From: Eggerthella sp. CAG:368
Lineage (GTDB): Bacteria > Actinomycetota > Coriobacteriia > Coriobacteriales > Eggerthellaceae
Direction: 5' to 3'
Assembly: GCA_000434775.1 (NCBI GenBank)
Contig: FR895486.1
Span: 17,075 to 27,794 of the forward strand
Length of the DNA stretch: 10,720 bases
Made by a program: the position numbers and the translations under genes. Shown piece after piece: positions 5,339-10,720 of the stretch. The notes beneath the pieces were generated by a model. That model was not told the origin of the DNA and did not search any database. It was given only the letters and a program-made list of their open reading frames with translations. Positions within the stretch are counted from its first letter, which is position 1. Each line of letters starts with the position of its first letter.

Positions 5339-6631
5339 TTAGCGCTGAATGTTATAGAACGCATTGAGACCCGCATACTGACCAGCCCCATCGAGTTCCT
5401 CTTCGATGCGAAGCAGCTGGTTATATTTTGCAACACGATCTGAGCGGCAAGGAGCGCCTGTCTTAATCTGACCCGCATTAGTAGCAACGGCTAAGTCTGC
5501 AATGGTAACGTCTTCGGTTTCACCAGAACGGTGGGACATAACGCATGCATAGCCAGCCTGCTTAGCCATCTGAATTGCCTCGAGAGTTTCGGTCAATGAA
5601 CCAATTTGGTTAACCTTAACGAGGATTGCATTTGCGCAACCAAGCTCAATACCCTTTGCCAAGCGCTCAGAGTTAGTAACAAACAAATCGTCGCCAACAA
5701 GCTGAACCCTATCGCCAATGCGATCGGTTAAAGCCTTCCAACCATCCCAGTCTTCTTCCGCCATGCCGTCTTCGATAGAGATAATAGGATACTTGTTAAC
5801 CAAAGCCTCCCAATAATCAACCATTTCGTCGCTCGTAAGCTCGCGTCCTTCACCTGCAAGAACATACTTGCCGGTTTCTGCGTTGTAGAACTCGGTAGAA
5901 GCAGGATCCATTGCAAACATAATGTCAGAGCCTGGCTTGTAGCCAGCTTTTTCGCATGCCTCAACGATATACTTCAAAGGCTCTTCATTTGTGGTGAAGT
6001 TAGGAGCAAATCCGCCCTCATCGCCAACGCCGCCACCAAGACCAGCATCATGGAGAACCTTCTTTAAGGTGTGATAGATTTCTGCACACCAGCGAAGAGC
6101 TTCCGCGAATGACTGAGCACCAACAGGCATAATCATGAATTCCTGGAAGTCAACGTTGTTATCTGCGTGCTCGCCACCATTCAGAATGTTCATCATTGGA
6201 GTTGGGAGCAGATTTGCATTTACCCCGCCAACATACTTGTAAAGAGGAAGCTCCGCAGATTCTGCAGCTGCTTTAGCACAAGCCAAGGACACGCCGAGGA
6301 TTGCATTAGCGCCAAAGTTTGCTTTGTTTTTCGTACCATCAAGTTCACGCATGATGGCATCAATTGCGCGCTGATCGTCTGCCTCAACACCAATAAGAGC
6401 ATCAGCAATTTCTTCGTTTACATGAGCAACAGCATTCAAAGTGCCCTTGCCAAGATAGCGCTCGTCGTCACCATCACGAAGTTCAACTGCCTCAAAAGCT
6501 CCCGTAGAAGCACCTGAAGGAACTGCAGCACGACCCATAGAGCCGTCATCTAAAATTACTTCAACTTCAACCGTAGGATTGCCACGAGAATCCAAAATTT
6601 CGCGGCCAAACACATCAATAATGATGCCCAT
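5339..6631 (-). CDS. eno: Enolase
   Basis: A 430-residue glycolytic enzyme converting 2-phosphoglycerate to phosphoenolpyruvate, cytoplasmic and Mg-dependent. The N-terminal half begins with VFGREILDSRGNPTVEVEV and contains the mobile loop SGASTGAFEAVELRD (39-53). Active-site residues are visible: H155, E164 and E205 (GDEGGFAP). The metal ligands are D242 (MDPASTEFY), E287 (IEDGM) and D314 (VGDDLFVTN). Catalytic K339 (LVKVNQIGS) and the SHRSGETED loop are also present. The length is that of normal bacterial enolases. ATG 6631 is preceded by AAGGAGG at good spacing; the longer in-frame start at 6679 overlaps the promoter and is rejected. It appears to be transcribed alone from the extended -10 at 6668-6676. 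No truncation or odd residue was seen. Confidence 0.99.
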   Translation of the reverse strand: MGIIIDVFGREILDSRGNPTVEVEVILDDGSMGRAAVPSGASTGAFEAVELRDGDDERYLGKGTLNAVAHVNEEIADALIGVEADDQRAIDAIMRELDGTKNKANFGANAILGVSLACAKAAAESAELPLYKYVGGVNANLLPTPMMNILNGGEHADNNVDFQEFMIMPVGAQSFAEALRWCAEIYHTLKKVLHDAGLGGGVGDEGGFAPNFTTNEEPLKYIVEACEKAGYKPGSDIMFAMDPASTEFYNAETGKYVLAGEGRELTSDEMVDYWEALVNKYPIISIEDGMAEEDWDGWKALTDRIGDRVQLVGDDLFVTNSERLAKGIELGCANAILVKVNQIGSLTETLEAIQMAKQAGYACVMSHRSGETEDVTIADLAVATNAGQIKTGAPCRSDRVAKYNQLLRIEEELDGAGQYAGLNAFYNIQR

Positions 6632-6667
6632 GAATTCCTCCTTGGAAAGATTGTTCAAAACATAAAA

Positions 6668-6676
6668 ATGATACCA
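6668..6676 (-). promoter_or_regulatory. eno: Probable extended -10 promoter of eno
   Basis: TGGTATCAT on the minus strand is TGn plus TATCAT (five of six matches to TATAAT), about 37 bases before the eno start. No standard -35 is found at 17 bases. That region is occupied by one arm of the inverted repeat 6683-6734. Confidence 0.5.
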
Positions 6677-6682
6677 CACAAA

Positions 6683-6734
6683 AATCCTGCAAGGTTTTGG
6701 CCCTCCCTCGTACTCCGGCCATCCTTGCAGGATT
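6683..6734 (-). terminator. Large hairpin between the lipoprotein gene and eno, terminator or operator
   Basis: AATCCTGCAAGG (6683-6694) and CCTTGCAGGATT (6723-6734) form a perfect 12-bp inverted repeat. Inside it TGGCC (6698-6702) can pair with GGCCA (6717-6721). On the minus strand the stem runs into five T, so it can end transcription of the lipoprotein gene, whose stop is about 105 bases upstream. The near arm also covers the -35 region of the eno promoter, so a protein-binding role is possible as well. Confidence 0.65.
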
Positions 6735-6839
6735 GATGGGTATCTACAAGATTATAAGTTTTGTTTTGCTTATAGCCTTGTTTGATTTCCTTTGCGCTGC
6801 AGACATTCTTTTAATCTATCCAGATTAGTTCTTTACCTC
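6735..6839. other. Intergenic stretch downstream of the lipoprotein gene
   Basis: There is no gene. A weak AT-rich hairpin, TAATCT/AGATTA (6812-6827, loop ATCC), sits 13 bases after the lipoprotein stop but has no T-run. Otherwise nothing was recognised. Confidence 0.5.
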
Positions 6840-7244
6840 TTATGCTTTTTTGAATGTCAACGAAGACCCTCCATCTTCACATTTCAAGTTGTCGCCATCA
6901 AGAGTTGCCTTGATACTGTCGCTGCCTATGGTGATGGTGCATTCTTTATTGCTCTTTGCTTCCCAAGTGCCATCCATGCTCTCACCGGCCAGATTCAAAG
7001 TTGCTTTTCCTTCATCAGCAAGCGTTAAGCCAAAGTCCAAGCCCAATTCCTCCATGAAGGCCAGATCATCCTCGGAATACGTAATGCCATCTTCTTCCAT
7101 GCCAACAAGCTTGTATTCGCCTTTGAAGTTAGCGGAATTGTCCGTCGAATTTCCACTGCCACACCCAACGAGGGTAAAACAAAGTGCAAGGACGCAGGCT
7201 AAGACAGCAATAATACCTATTCTTTTTTTACCGATAGCTTTCAT
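6840..7244 (-). CDS. Small secreted lipoprotein, about 106 mature residues, unknown function
   Basis: A 134-residue precursor. Residues 1-8 are basic, 9-26 hydrophobic, and LVGC (25-28) is a lipobox, so C28 should be lipidated by Lgt and anchored to the outer face of the membrane. A Gly/Ser/Asn linker follows (GSGNSTDNSAN). The mature part alternates short beta-like stretches and has repeated turns: YKLVGMEEDGITYSEDDL, a DGTWE step near 107 and a closing SSLTFKK. This fits the small lipocalin-like lipoproteins common in gut anaerobes, of unknown role. ATG 7244 is chosen because GGAAGGGG lies seven bases upstream and the signal peptide begins there; the in-frame ATG at 7292 would add an atypical head. 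It stands alone between two non-coding gaps. The mature protein is acidic. Confidence 0.8.
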   Translation of the reverse strand: MKAIGKKRIGIIAVLACVLALCFTLVGCGSGNSTDNSANFKGEYKLVGMEEDGITYSEDDLAFMEELGLDFGLTLADEGKATLNLAGESMDGTWEAKSNKECTITIGSDSIKATLDGDNLKCEDGGSSLTFKKA

Positions 7245-7496
7245 GACGAAACCCCTTCCATCGAGTGCTGCCACATGACTCAGCACGCTCAAACCCCTAT
7301 TTCAAGCGTAGTTGAATGCCACTTATTACACAGAACCCTGCGGCTTTATGTACTGACACTTTTCTGCCCTTGCGTCTCATTTCCGTTAAGCCAGGGTCAA
7401 ACAAGGTACTTTTAGCTTCCTGTCAATAAACCTACGCCCAACCCACAGAGGGGGGCTTACGGAGTATTCAGGGCCTACATTCTTTGGGTTTATGCA
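7245..7496 (-). other. 252-base intergenic region between ecfT and the lipoprotein gene
   Basis: No ORF with a ribosome binding site and no RNA family was recognised. TGTAAT (7330-7325, minus strand) is a possible -10 for the lipoprotein gene, with AGTACA 18 bases upstream as a weak -35. AACCCA near the ecfT end can pair with TGGGTT about 45 bases on, too distant for a clear terminator. I looked for cyclic-di-GMP, fluoride and preQ1 riboswitch patterns by eye without a match. The length leaves room for a leader or small RNA. Confidence 0.4.
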
Positions 7497-8339
7497 CTAC
7501 AACAACCAAGCTACAACAATAAAAAAGCACAGGGATATAACTAAAATACTTACTGAAGAAACCGTGAGATTATAAATAACGAGCGCCGTTCTTTTACCTT
7601 TTCCATAACAGCGGGAATCCATAGCTACCGAAATTCTTTCAGCTTTTTTAAAGAGACCTACGATCAGAGGAACCAAAACAGGAAACCATGCGGTAATGCG
7701 TTTCCATATACCACCTTGTCCGAATGCTGCTCCCCGAGCCATCTGGGCTTTCTTTATCTGGGAAGCCTCTTCAGCGATAAGGGGGATAAAACGCAACGCA
7801 AGCGAAAAAACCATTGCAACATCATCAATGGGAACGCGAATTTTCTCTAAGGGACGTAAGAGGGAAATGCAGGCATTAACCAGTTCGTTTGAGGTAGTAG
7901 ACAATACAACAACAAAGCTGGCAACAAACAACAAGACAATTCTTACAACATAAAACGCACCCCGCACAGCACCTTCAGGGGAAAACCCAACCCCCCCCCC
8001 CAACGCAATATTGGGCATGCCTGCCGCAAAACCCGCCGATACTGCTCCAAAACTTTGTAGGATTGCATCCGCATGTACATCAAATGTCAGCGCGTTGCAC
8101 ACCCAAATGATGAACAAGATGACGAGAAGAGGAATGCACAGTTTCGCAATTTGCTTTACGGGCAAGCGAGAGGCCGTAAGCACAATCGCAAGAACAAGAG
8201 CGAATATACCCAAACCAATCCACGTTGTAACCATAAATACTGCGACACTAAACACCAAAAGCAGGATGAGTTTTATTCGAGGATCAAAACGATGAACGCA
8301 AGAATTTCGCGCAAGGTATGTGTTCAGAAAAAAAGGCAT
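7497..8339 (-). CDS. ecfT: EcfT, transmembrane coupling subunit of an energy-coupling-factor importer
   Basis: A 280-residue membrane protein that couples ATP hydrolysis by EcfA subunits to vitamin or metal uptake by a separate substrate-binding S component. It starts with the family's usual pattern (FLNTYLARNSCVHRFDPRIKL). Hydrophobic helices lie at about 23-55, 65-84, 125-147, 172-190, 218-232 and 255-280. The two coupling motifs are MARG (200-203) and AMDSRCYGKGKRT (239-251), the sites that contact EcfA. Codons 113-117 contain a run of 11 G (7991-8001 as C), encoding LGGGV in an extracytoplasmic or loop insertion. ATG 8339 is chosen over 8375, which sits inside the rplQ terminator. There is no Shine-Dalgarno, but TATACT lies six bases upstream. 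EcfA genes, often found between rplQ and ecfT in other Gram-positives, are absent, and no S component is adjacent. Confidence 0.92.
   Translation of the reverse strand: MPFFLNTYLARNSCVHRFDPRIKLILLLVFSVAVFMVTTWIGLGIFALVLAIVLTASRLPVKQIAKLCIPLLVILFIIWVCNALTFDVHADAILQSFGAVSAGFAAGMPNIALGGGVGFSPEGAVRGAFYVVRIVLLFVASFVVVLSTTSNELVNACISLLRPLEKIRVPIDDVAMVFSLALRFIPLIAEEASQIKKAQMARGAAFGQGGIWKRITAWFPVLVPLIVGLFKKAERISVAMDSRCYGKGKRTALVIYNLTVSSVSILVISLCFFIVVAWLL
7991..8001 (-). repeat. Homopolymer of 11 G inside ecfT
   Basis: An uninterrupted C11 on the plus strand (G11 on the coding strand) spans TTG-GGG-GGG-GGG-GTT. The frame is open at this length. Any change not divisible by three would disrupt EcfT from residue 117 on, removing both coupling motifs. 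Confidence 0.95.
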
Positions 8340-8351
8340 GGAGTAAGTATA
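8340..8351 (-). promoter_or_regulatory. ecfT: Putative leaderless promoter of ecfT
   Basis: On the minus strand TATACT (8351-8346, five of six -10 matches) is followed by six bases (TACTCC) and the ATG at 8339, so the transcript should begin at or next to the start codon. It directly abuts the T-tract of the rplQ terminator. The spacer and any -35 would lie within the terminator hairpin; TGGTTT at 17 bases is poor. Confidence 0.5.
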
Positions 8352-8386
8352 AAAAAAGTGCACGCATGAAACCATACGTGCACTTT
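8350..8386 (-). terminator. Intrinsic terminator of the rpsK-rpsD-rpoA-rplQ operon
   Basis: AAAGTGCACG (8377-8386 read on the minus strand) pairs perfectly over 10 bp with CGTGCACTTT (8364-8355), with an inner three-pair extension. The lower arm ends in seven T. It begins about 40 bases after the rplQ stop. Confidence 0.92.
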
Positions 8387-8428
8387 ATTGCTTTATGTAA
8401 TCTGAGCTTTTAACCCAGAGCAGAAGAA

Positions 8429-8938
8429 CTATTCAGCCTTAGCTTCTTCGGCTGCTTCAGCTTTAACTTCTTCAGCAGGAGCTTCTTCAACCTTAGGCTC
8501 TTCTGCCTTTGCCTTAGGAGCAGCCTTCTTGGTTGCCTTCTTAGCAGCAGGCTTTTCAGCCTTATCCTTCTTGTGAACTGGCTCGGTGCAAAGCTCCATG
8601 ATTACGATTGGAGCGTTGTCGCCTTTACGGTTGCCGAGCTTGAAGATACGAGTGTAACCACCATTGCGGTCAGCGAACTGACCCTGCTCTACCTTCTCGA
8701 AAACCTCACGTACCAGTTCCTTGTCACCCATTGCAGCAATTGCAAGACGGCGAGAATGCAAGTCGCCCTTCTTTGCCCAGGTGATGATTTTGTCGACATC
8801 GGGACGAATTTCCTTAGCACGTGCCTCAACCGTCTTGATACGGTCGTTGGTAAACAATGCGCAAACCAAACTCTTCTTCATAGCACGAGTGTGGCCAGCA
8901 TCAGTGCCAAGCTTACGACCCTTCTTGTTGTGCCTCAT
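8429..8938 (-). CDS. rplQ: 50S ribosomal protein L17 with a long charged C-terminal tail
   Basis: A 169-residue protein. Residues 1 to about 117 are the conserved L17 fold near the peptide exit tunnel (MRHNKKGRKLGTDAGHTRAM, LFTNDRIKTVEARAKEIRP, GGYTRIFKLGNRKGDNAPI). The remaining roughly 50 residues are a Lys/Ala/Pro stretch followed by a Glu/Ala-rich acidic end, so the tail is first basic and then acidic. Such tails are common on actinobacterial L17 and are probably disordered. GGAGA stands about eight bases before ATG 8938. It begins 10 bases after rpoA, in the standard order rpsK-rpsD-rpoA-rplQ, and is the last gene before the terminator. Confidence 0.98.
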   Translation of the reverse strand: MRHNKKGRKLGTDAGHTRAMKKSLVCALFTNDRIKTVEARAKEIRPDVDKIITWAKKGDLHSRRLAIAAMGDKELVREVFEKVEQGQFADRNGGYTRIFKLGNRKGDNAPIVIMELCTEPVHKKDKAEKPAAKKATKKAAPKAKAEEPKVEEAPAEEVKAEAAEEAKAE

Positions 8939-8948
8939 CTTATATCTC

Positions 8949-9899
8949 CTATAGCTTCAAATTGAGGTCCATAGAAATGAGCTTATCCTTCACTTCTTCA
9001 ATGGACTTCGCACCAAAGTTTCTAATGTTGAGCAAGTCATTTTCAGAATACTCAACCAACTGACGAACAGAATGAATACCTGCACGCTTCAAGCAGTTGT
9101 AAGAACGAACCGAAAGATCCAAATCTTCAATCTGCTTATCAAGCTCTGCGTTGGTCTCCTGATTTTCAGGAGCGAAGATGGAAACTACTTCCCCTTCTTC
9201 GTCTTCTTCAACCTCATCCAACGAGAGGAATGCTCCCATGTACTGGTTGATGATATTCGCAGCGCGACATACCGCCTCGGTAGGGTTGATTGAACCGTCA
9301 GTTTCTACCTCAAGAATGAGCTTGTCGTAGTCGGTGCGCTGACCAACACGAGTGTCGCTAACATTCATGGTGCAACGACGTACGGGAGAGAAGAGCGAAT
9401 CAACATGAATGATGCCGATAGGATCTTCAGTACGCTTGTTGCGTTCAGCAGAAACGTAGCCACGACCAACACCAATACGGATAGTCATATCAAGAGTGCC
9501 GCCATCAGCCACGGTAGCAATTACATGCTCTGGGTTGATGAGCGTAAACTCAGTTGGAACGTCCAAATCTGCACCGGTAACCGTGCAAGGACCTTCCGCA
9601 TGAACATGAGCAGTAGCTTCAACAACATCGCTATTAAGCGCGCTGAAAACCAAGCCCTTAACGTTCAAAACGATATCAGTAATGTCTTCGATTACACCTT
9701 CAGCGGTAGTGAACTCATGCTGTACGCCATCAATCTGAATAGCGGTTGCTTTTGCTCCATCAAGAGAAGAGAGCAAAACTCGACGCATGCAGTTACCGAG
9801 AGTATAACCATAGCCACGCTCGAGCGGCTCAACGATGAAGCGGGCAACAAGATCGTTAACCTCTTCAGTCGTAACTGTCGGCCTCATGAACTCTGTCAT
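8949..9899 (-). CDS. rpoA: DNA-directed RNA polymerase subunit alpha
   Basis: A 316-residue subunit that dimerises to nucleate RNA polymerase assembly and touches UP elements and activators. The N-terminal domain (about 1-228) shows ARFIVEPLERGYGYTLGNCMRRVLLSSL, the dimerisation and assembly core. An acidic linker (EVEEDEEGEV) leads to the C-terminal DNA-binding domain, with the helix-hairpin-helix segment DLDLSVRSYNCLKRAGIHSV and the final NIRNFGAKSIEEVKDKL. Start ATG 9899 has GGAGG ten bases upstream, slightly long. The in-frame ATG at 9887 has a poorer site. The length is close to the usual 310-330. No odd residue was noticed. Confidence 0.98.
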   Translation of the reverse strand: MTEFMRPTVTTEEVNDLVARFIVEPLERGYGYTLGNCMRRVLLSSLDGAKATAIQIDGVQHEFTTAEGVIEDITDIVLNVKGLVFSALNSDVVEATAHVHAEGPCTVTGADLDVPTEFTLINPEHVIATVADGGTLDMTIRIGVGRGYVSAERNKRTEDPIGIIHVDSLFSPVRRCTMNVSDTRVGQRTDYDKLILEVETDGSINPTEAVCRAANIINQYMGAFLSLDEVEEDEEGEVVSIFAPENQETNAELDKQIEDLDLSVRSYNCLKRAGIHSVRQLVEYSENDLLNIRNFGAKSIEEVKDKLISMDLNLKL

Positions 9900-9937
9900 A
9901 TTTAATAAGCCTCCTTAAAAACCGTGTGTGGCATTCA

Positions 9938-10534
9938 TTACTTAGAGTAAAGTTCAACGATAAGCTGCTCGCGAATATCGAGATCGATCTGATCGCGCTC
10001 AGGAAGAGCCAAAACGCTGCCCTGAAGCTTTTCGATATCAACCTCGAGCCATGCAGGAACCTGCACGCCTTCGTTGGATACAAGTGCGCTCTTGATAACC
10101 AAAAGTTCCTTTGATTTAGGAGCAACAGAAACAAGATCGCCAGGACGAACGCGGAAAGAGGGGATATCTACGCGCTTGCCGTTTACGTGGATGTGACCAT
10201 GGGTAACGATCTGACGAGCTTCTTTACGAGTCTTAGCAAAGCCAAGACGGAAAATTACGTTGTCGAGACGAGACTCAAGGATACGCATAAGGTTTTCACC
10301 CGTAACGCCAGGCATTGCCTTTGCTTTCTCGAAGTAGCCATGGAACTGCTTTTCGAGAACGCCATATACGAACTTAGCCTTCTGCTTCTCGCGAAGCTGC
10401 ATGCCGTATTCGCTTTCTTTGCGGCGGCGCTTAGGCTGACGAATAGATTCTTTCTTGCTGCTGTATCCCAAAACGGCCGGGTCTAAGCCAAGCTGACGAC
10501 AACGCTTGAGAACCGGAGTCCTGTTAATTGCCAT
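9938..10534 (-). CDS. rpsD: 30S ribosomal protein S4
   Basis: A 198-residue primary 16S rRNA-binding protein that nucleates 30S assembly. Residues 41-64 (SEYGMQLREKQKAKFVYGVLEKQF) and the S4 RNA-binding fold at about 88-150 (SRLDNVIFRLGFAKTRKEARQIVTHGHIHVNGK) are typical. The N-terminal region (MAINRTPVLKRCRQLG) has a single cysteine, so this is the zinc-free type rather than the four-Cys form. In many bacteria S4 also represses its own operon; no leader can be judged here because the operon start lies outside. AAGGA precedes ATG 10534 by about ten bases. It begins 20 bases after rpsK. Confidence 0.98.
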   Translation of the reverse strand: MAINRTPVLKRCRQLGLDPAVLGYSSKKESIRQPKRRRKESEYGMQLREKQKAKFVYGVLEKQFHGYFEKAKAMPGVTGENLMRILESRLDNVIFRLGFAKTRKEARQIVTHGHIHVNGKRVDIPSFRVRPGDLVSVAPKSKELLVIKSALVSNEGVQVPAWLEVDIEKLQGSVLALPERDQIDLDIREQLIVELYSK

Positions 10535-10554
10535 AATAATTCGATCCTTTCAAT

Positions 10555-10720
10555 TTAGACGCGACGACGCTTGCGCTGACGGCAACCGTTGTGCGGAATA
10601 GGGGTGCAATCTTGGATGCTTGCAACTTCAAGACCTGCTGCCTGAAGGGAACGAATTGCGGTTTCACGACCGGAACCAGGACCCTTAACAAAAACAGACA
10701 CCTTCTTGAGGCCATGCTCC
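10555..10720 (-). CDS. rpsK: 30S ribosomal protein S11, C-terminal part (runs off the window)
   Basis: Only the last 55 codons are inside the window; I translated them from the minus strand. They read EHGLKKVSVFVKGPGSGRE, then AIRSLQAAGLEVASIQDCTPIPHNGCR and the basic end QRKRRRV before TAA (10557-10555). These are the conserved S11 segments that bind 16S rRNA near the platform and the E site. The order rpsK-rpsD-rpoA is the normal one. Upstream parts and the operon promoter are not visible. Confidence 0.97.
   Translation of the reverse strand, partial: EHGLKKVSVFVKGPGSGRETAIRSLQAAGLEVASIQDCTPIPHNGCRQRKRRRV

Noticed and set aside
6850..7278. 142-codon plus-strand ORF opposite the lipoprotein gene
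   Set aside because: It is the antisense of a clear lipoprotein, lacks a ribosome binding site and shows no protein-like domain; a shadow frame.
7245..7496. Possible riboswitch or structured RNA upstream of the lipoprotein gene (GAGACGCAAGGGC on the minus strand recalled part of a cyclic-di-GMP motif)
   Set aside because: The essential GGGACGCAAAGCC-type core and the surrounding paired arms are not present, and no other known family pattern fits.
7440..7500. Possible terminator after ecfT (AACCCA/TGGGTT pairing and a G6 run)
   Set aside because: The arms are about 45 bases apart, no compact stem forms and no T-run follows on the minus strand.
8337..8375. Longer ecfT starting at 8375
   Set aside because: That start lies in the loop of the rplQ terminator and adds 12 residues not seen in the family; the 8339 start matches the usual EcfT N-terminus.
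1..10720. Mobile element, CRISPR, toxin-antitoxin, phage or defence system, tRNA or rRNA
   Set aside because: I looked for transposase-like ORFs, spaced repeats, paired small ORFs and tRNA-like cloverleaf segments and saw none; the content is core metabolism, repair and translation.

Overview
The window looks like chromosome from a moderate-GC anaerobic actinobacterium, most likely a member of the Coriobacteriia. The evidence is a two-iron superoxide reductase, a Cys-free S4 of the type seen in Gram-positives, an L17 with a long Lys/Ala/Glu-rich tail, and an ECF transporter gene next to rplQ. The placement rests on protein family character only and no search was run. All confidently identified genes except one small basic ORF are on the minus strand, so the layout is best read from high to low coordinates.

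Right end (10720 to about 8350): a ribosomal protein/RNA polymerase cluster rpsK (partial) - rpsD - rpoA - rplQ, closed by a strong terminator at 8350-8386. Immediately after its T-tract comes ecfT (7497-8339), a membrane subunit of an ECF vitamin/metal importer. It has no ATPase genes beside it, carries an 11-base G run inside the coding sequence, and probably starts as a leaderless transcript from a -10 box embedded at the end of the terminator. A 252-bp gap then leads to a small lipoprotein gene (6840-7244), and a large hairpin (6683-6734) separates this from enolase (5339-6631).

Middle (5308 to 2558): a small, very basic plus-strand ORF (start 4979) diverges from alr. Its reading frame runs straight through an excellent terminator, which suggests a shifted frame or a lost stop. 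Minus-strand alr (with an N-terminal extension and an unusual active-site loop), a family 4 Fe-S uracil-DNA glycosylase and a NifU-domain Fe-S scaffold follow as a probable operon ending at the terminator 2558-2592.

Left end (2430 to 1): a small Cys-rich protein with its own terminator (2095-2129); then a probable operon of a small zinc-ribbon protein, lgt (the enzyme that lipidates lipoproteins such as the one at 6840-7244) and superoxide reductase, closed by a terminator at 473-502; then the 5' part of an HI0933/BaiN-type flavoprotein, which also looks leaderless.

Most of the window is housekeeping. I do not see a new defence, mobile or biosynthetic system, CRISPR array, tRNA or rRNA. The most interesting points are the poly-G tract and promoter arrangement of ecfT, the changed lysine loop and extension of alr, the frame problem in the plus-strand ORF, and the inverted repeat overlapping the enolase promoter.
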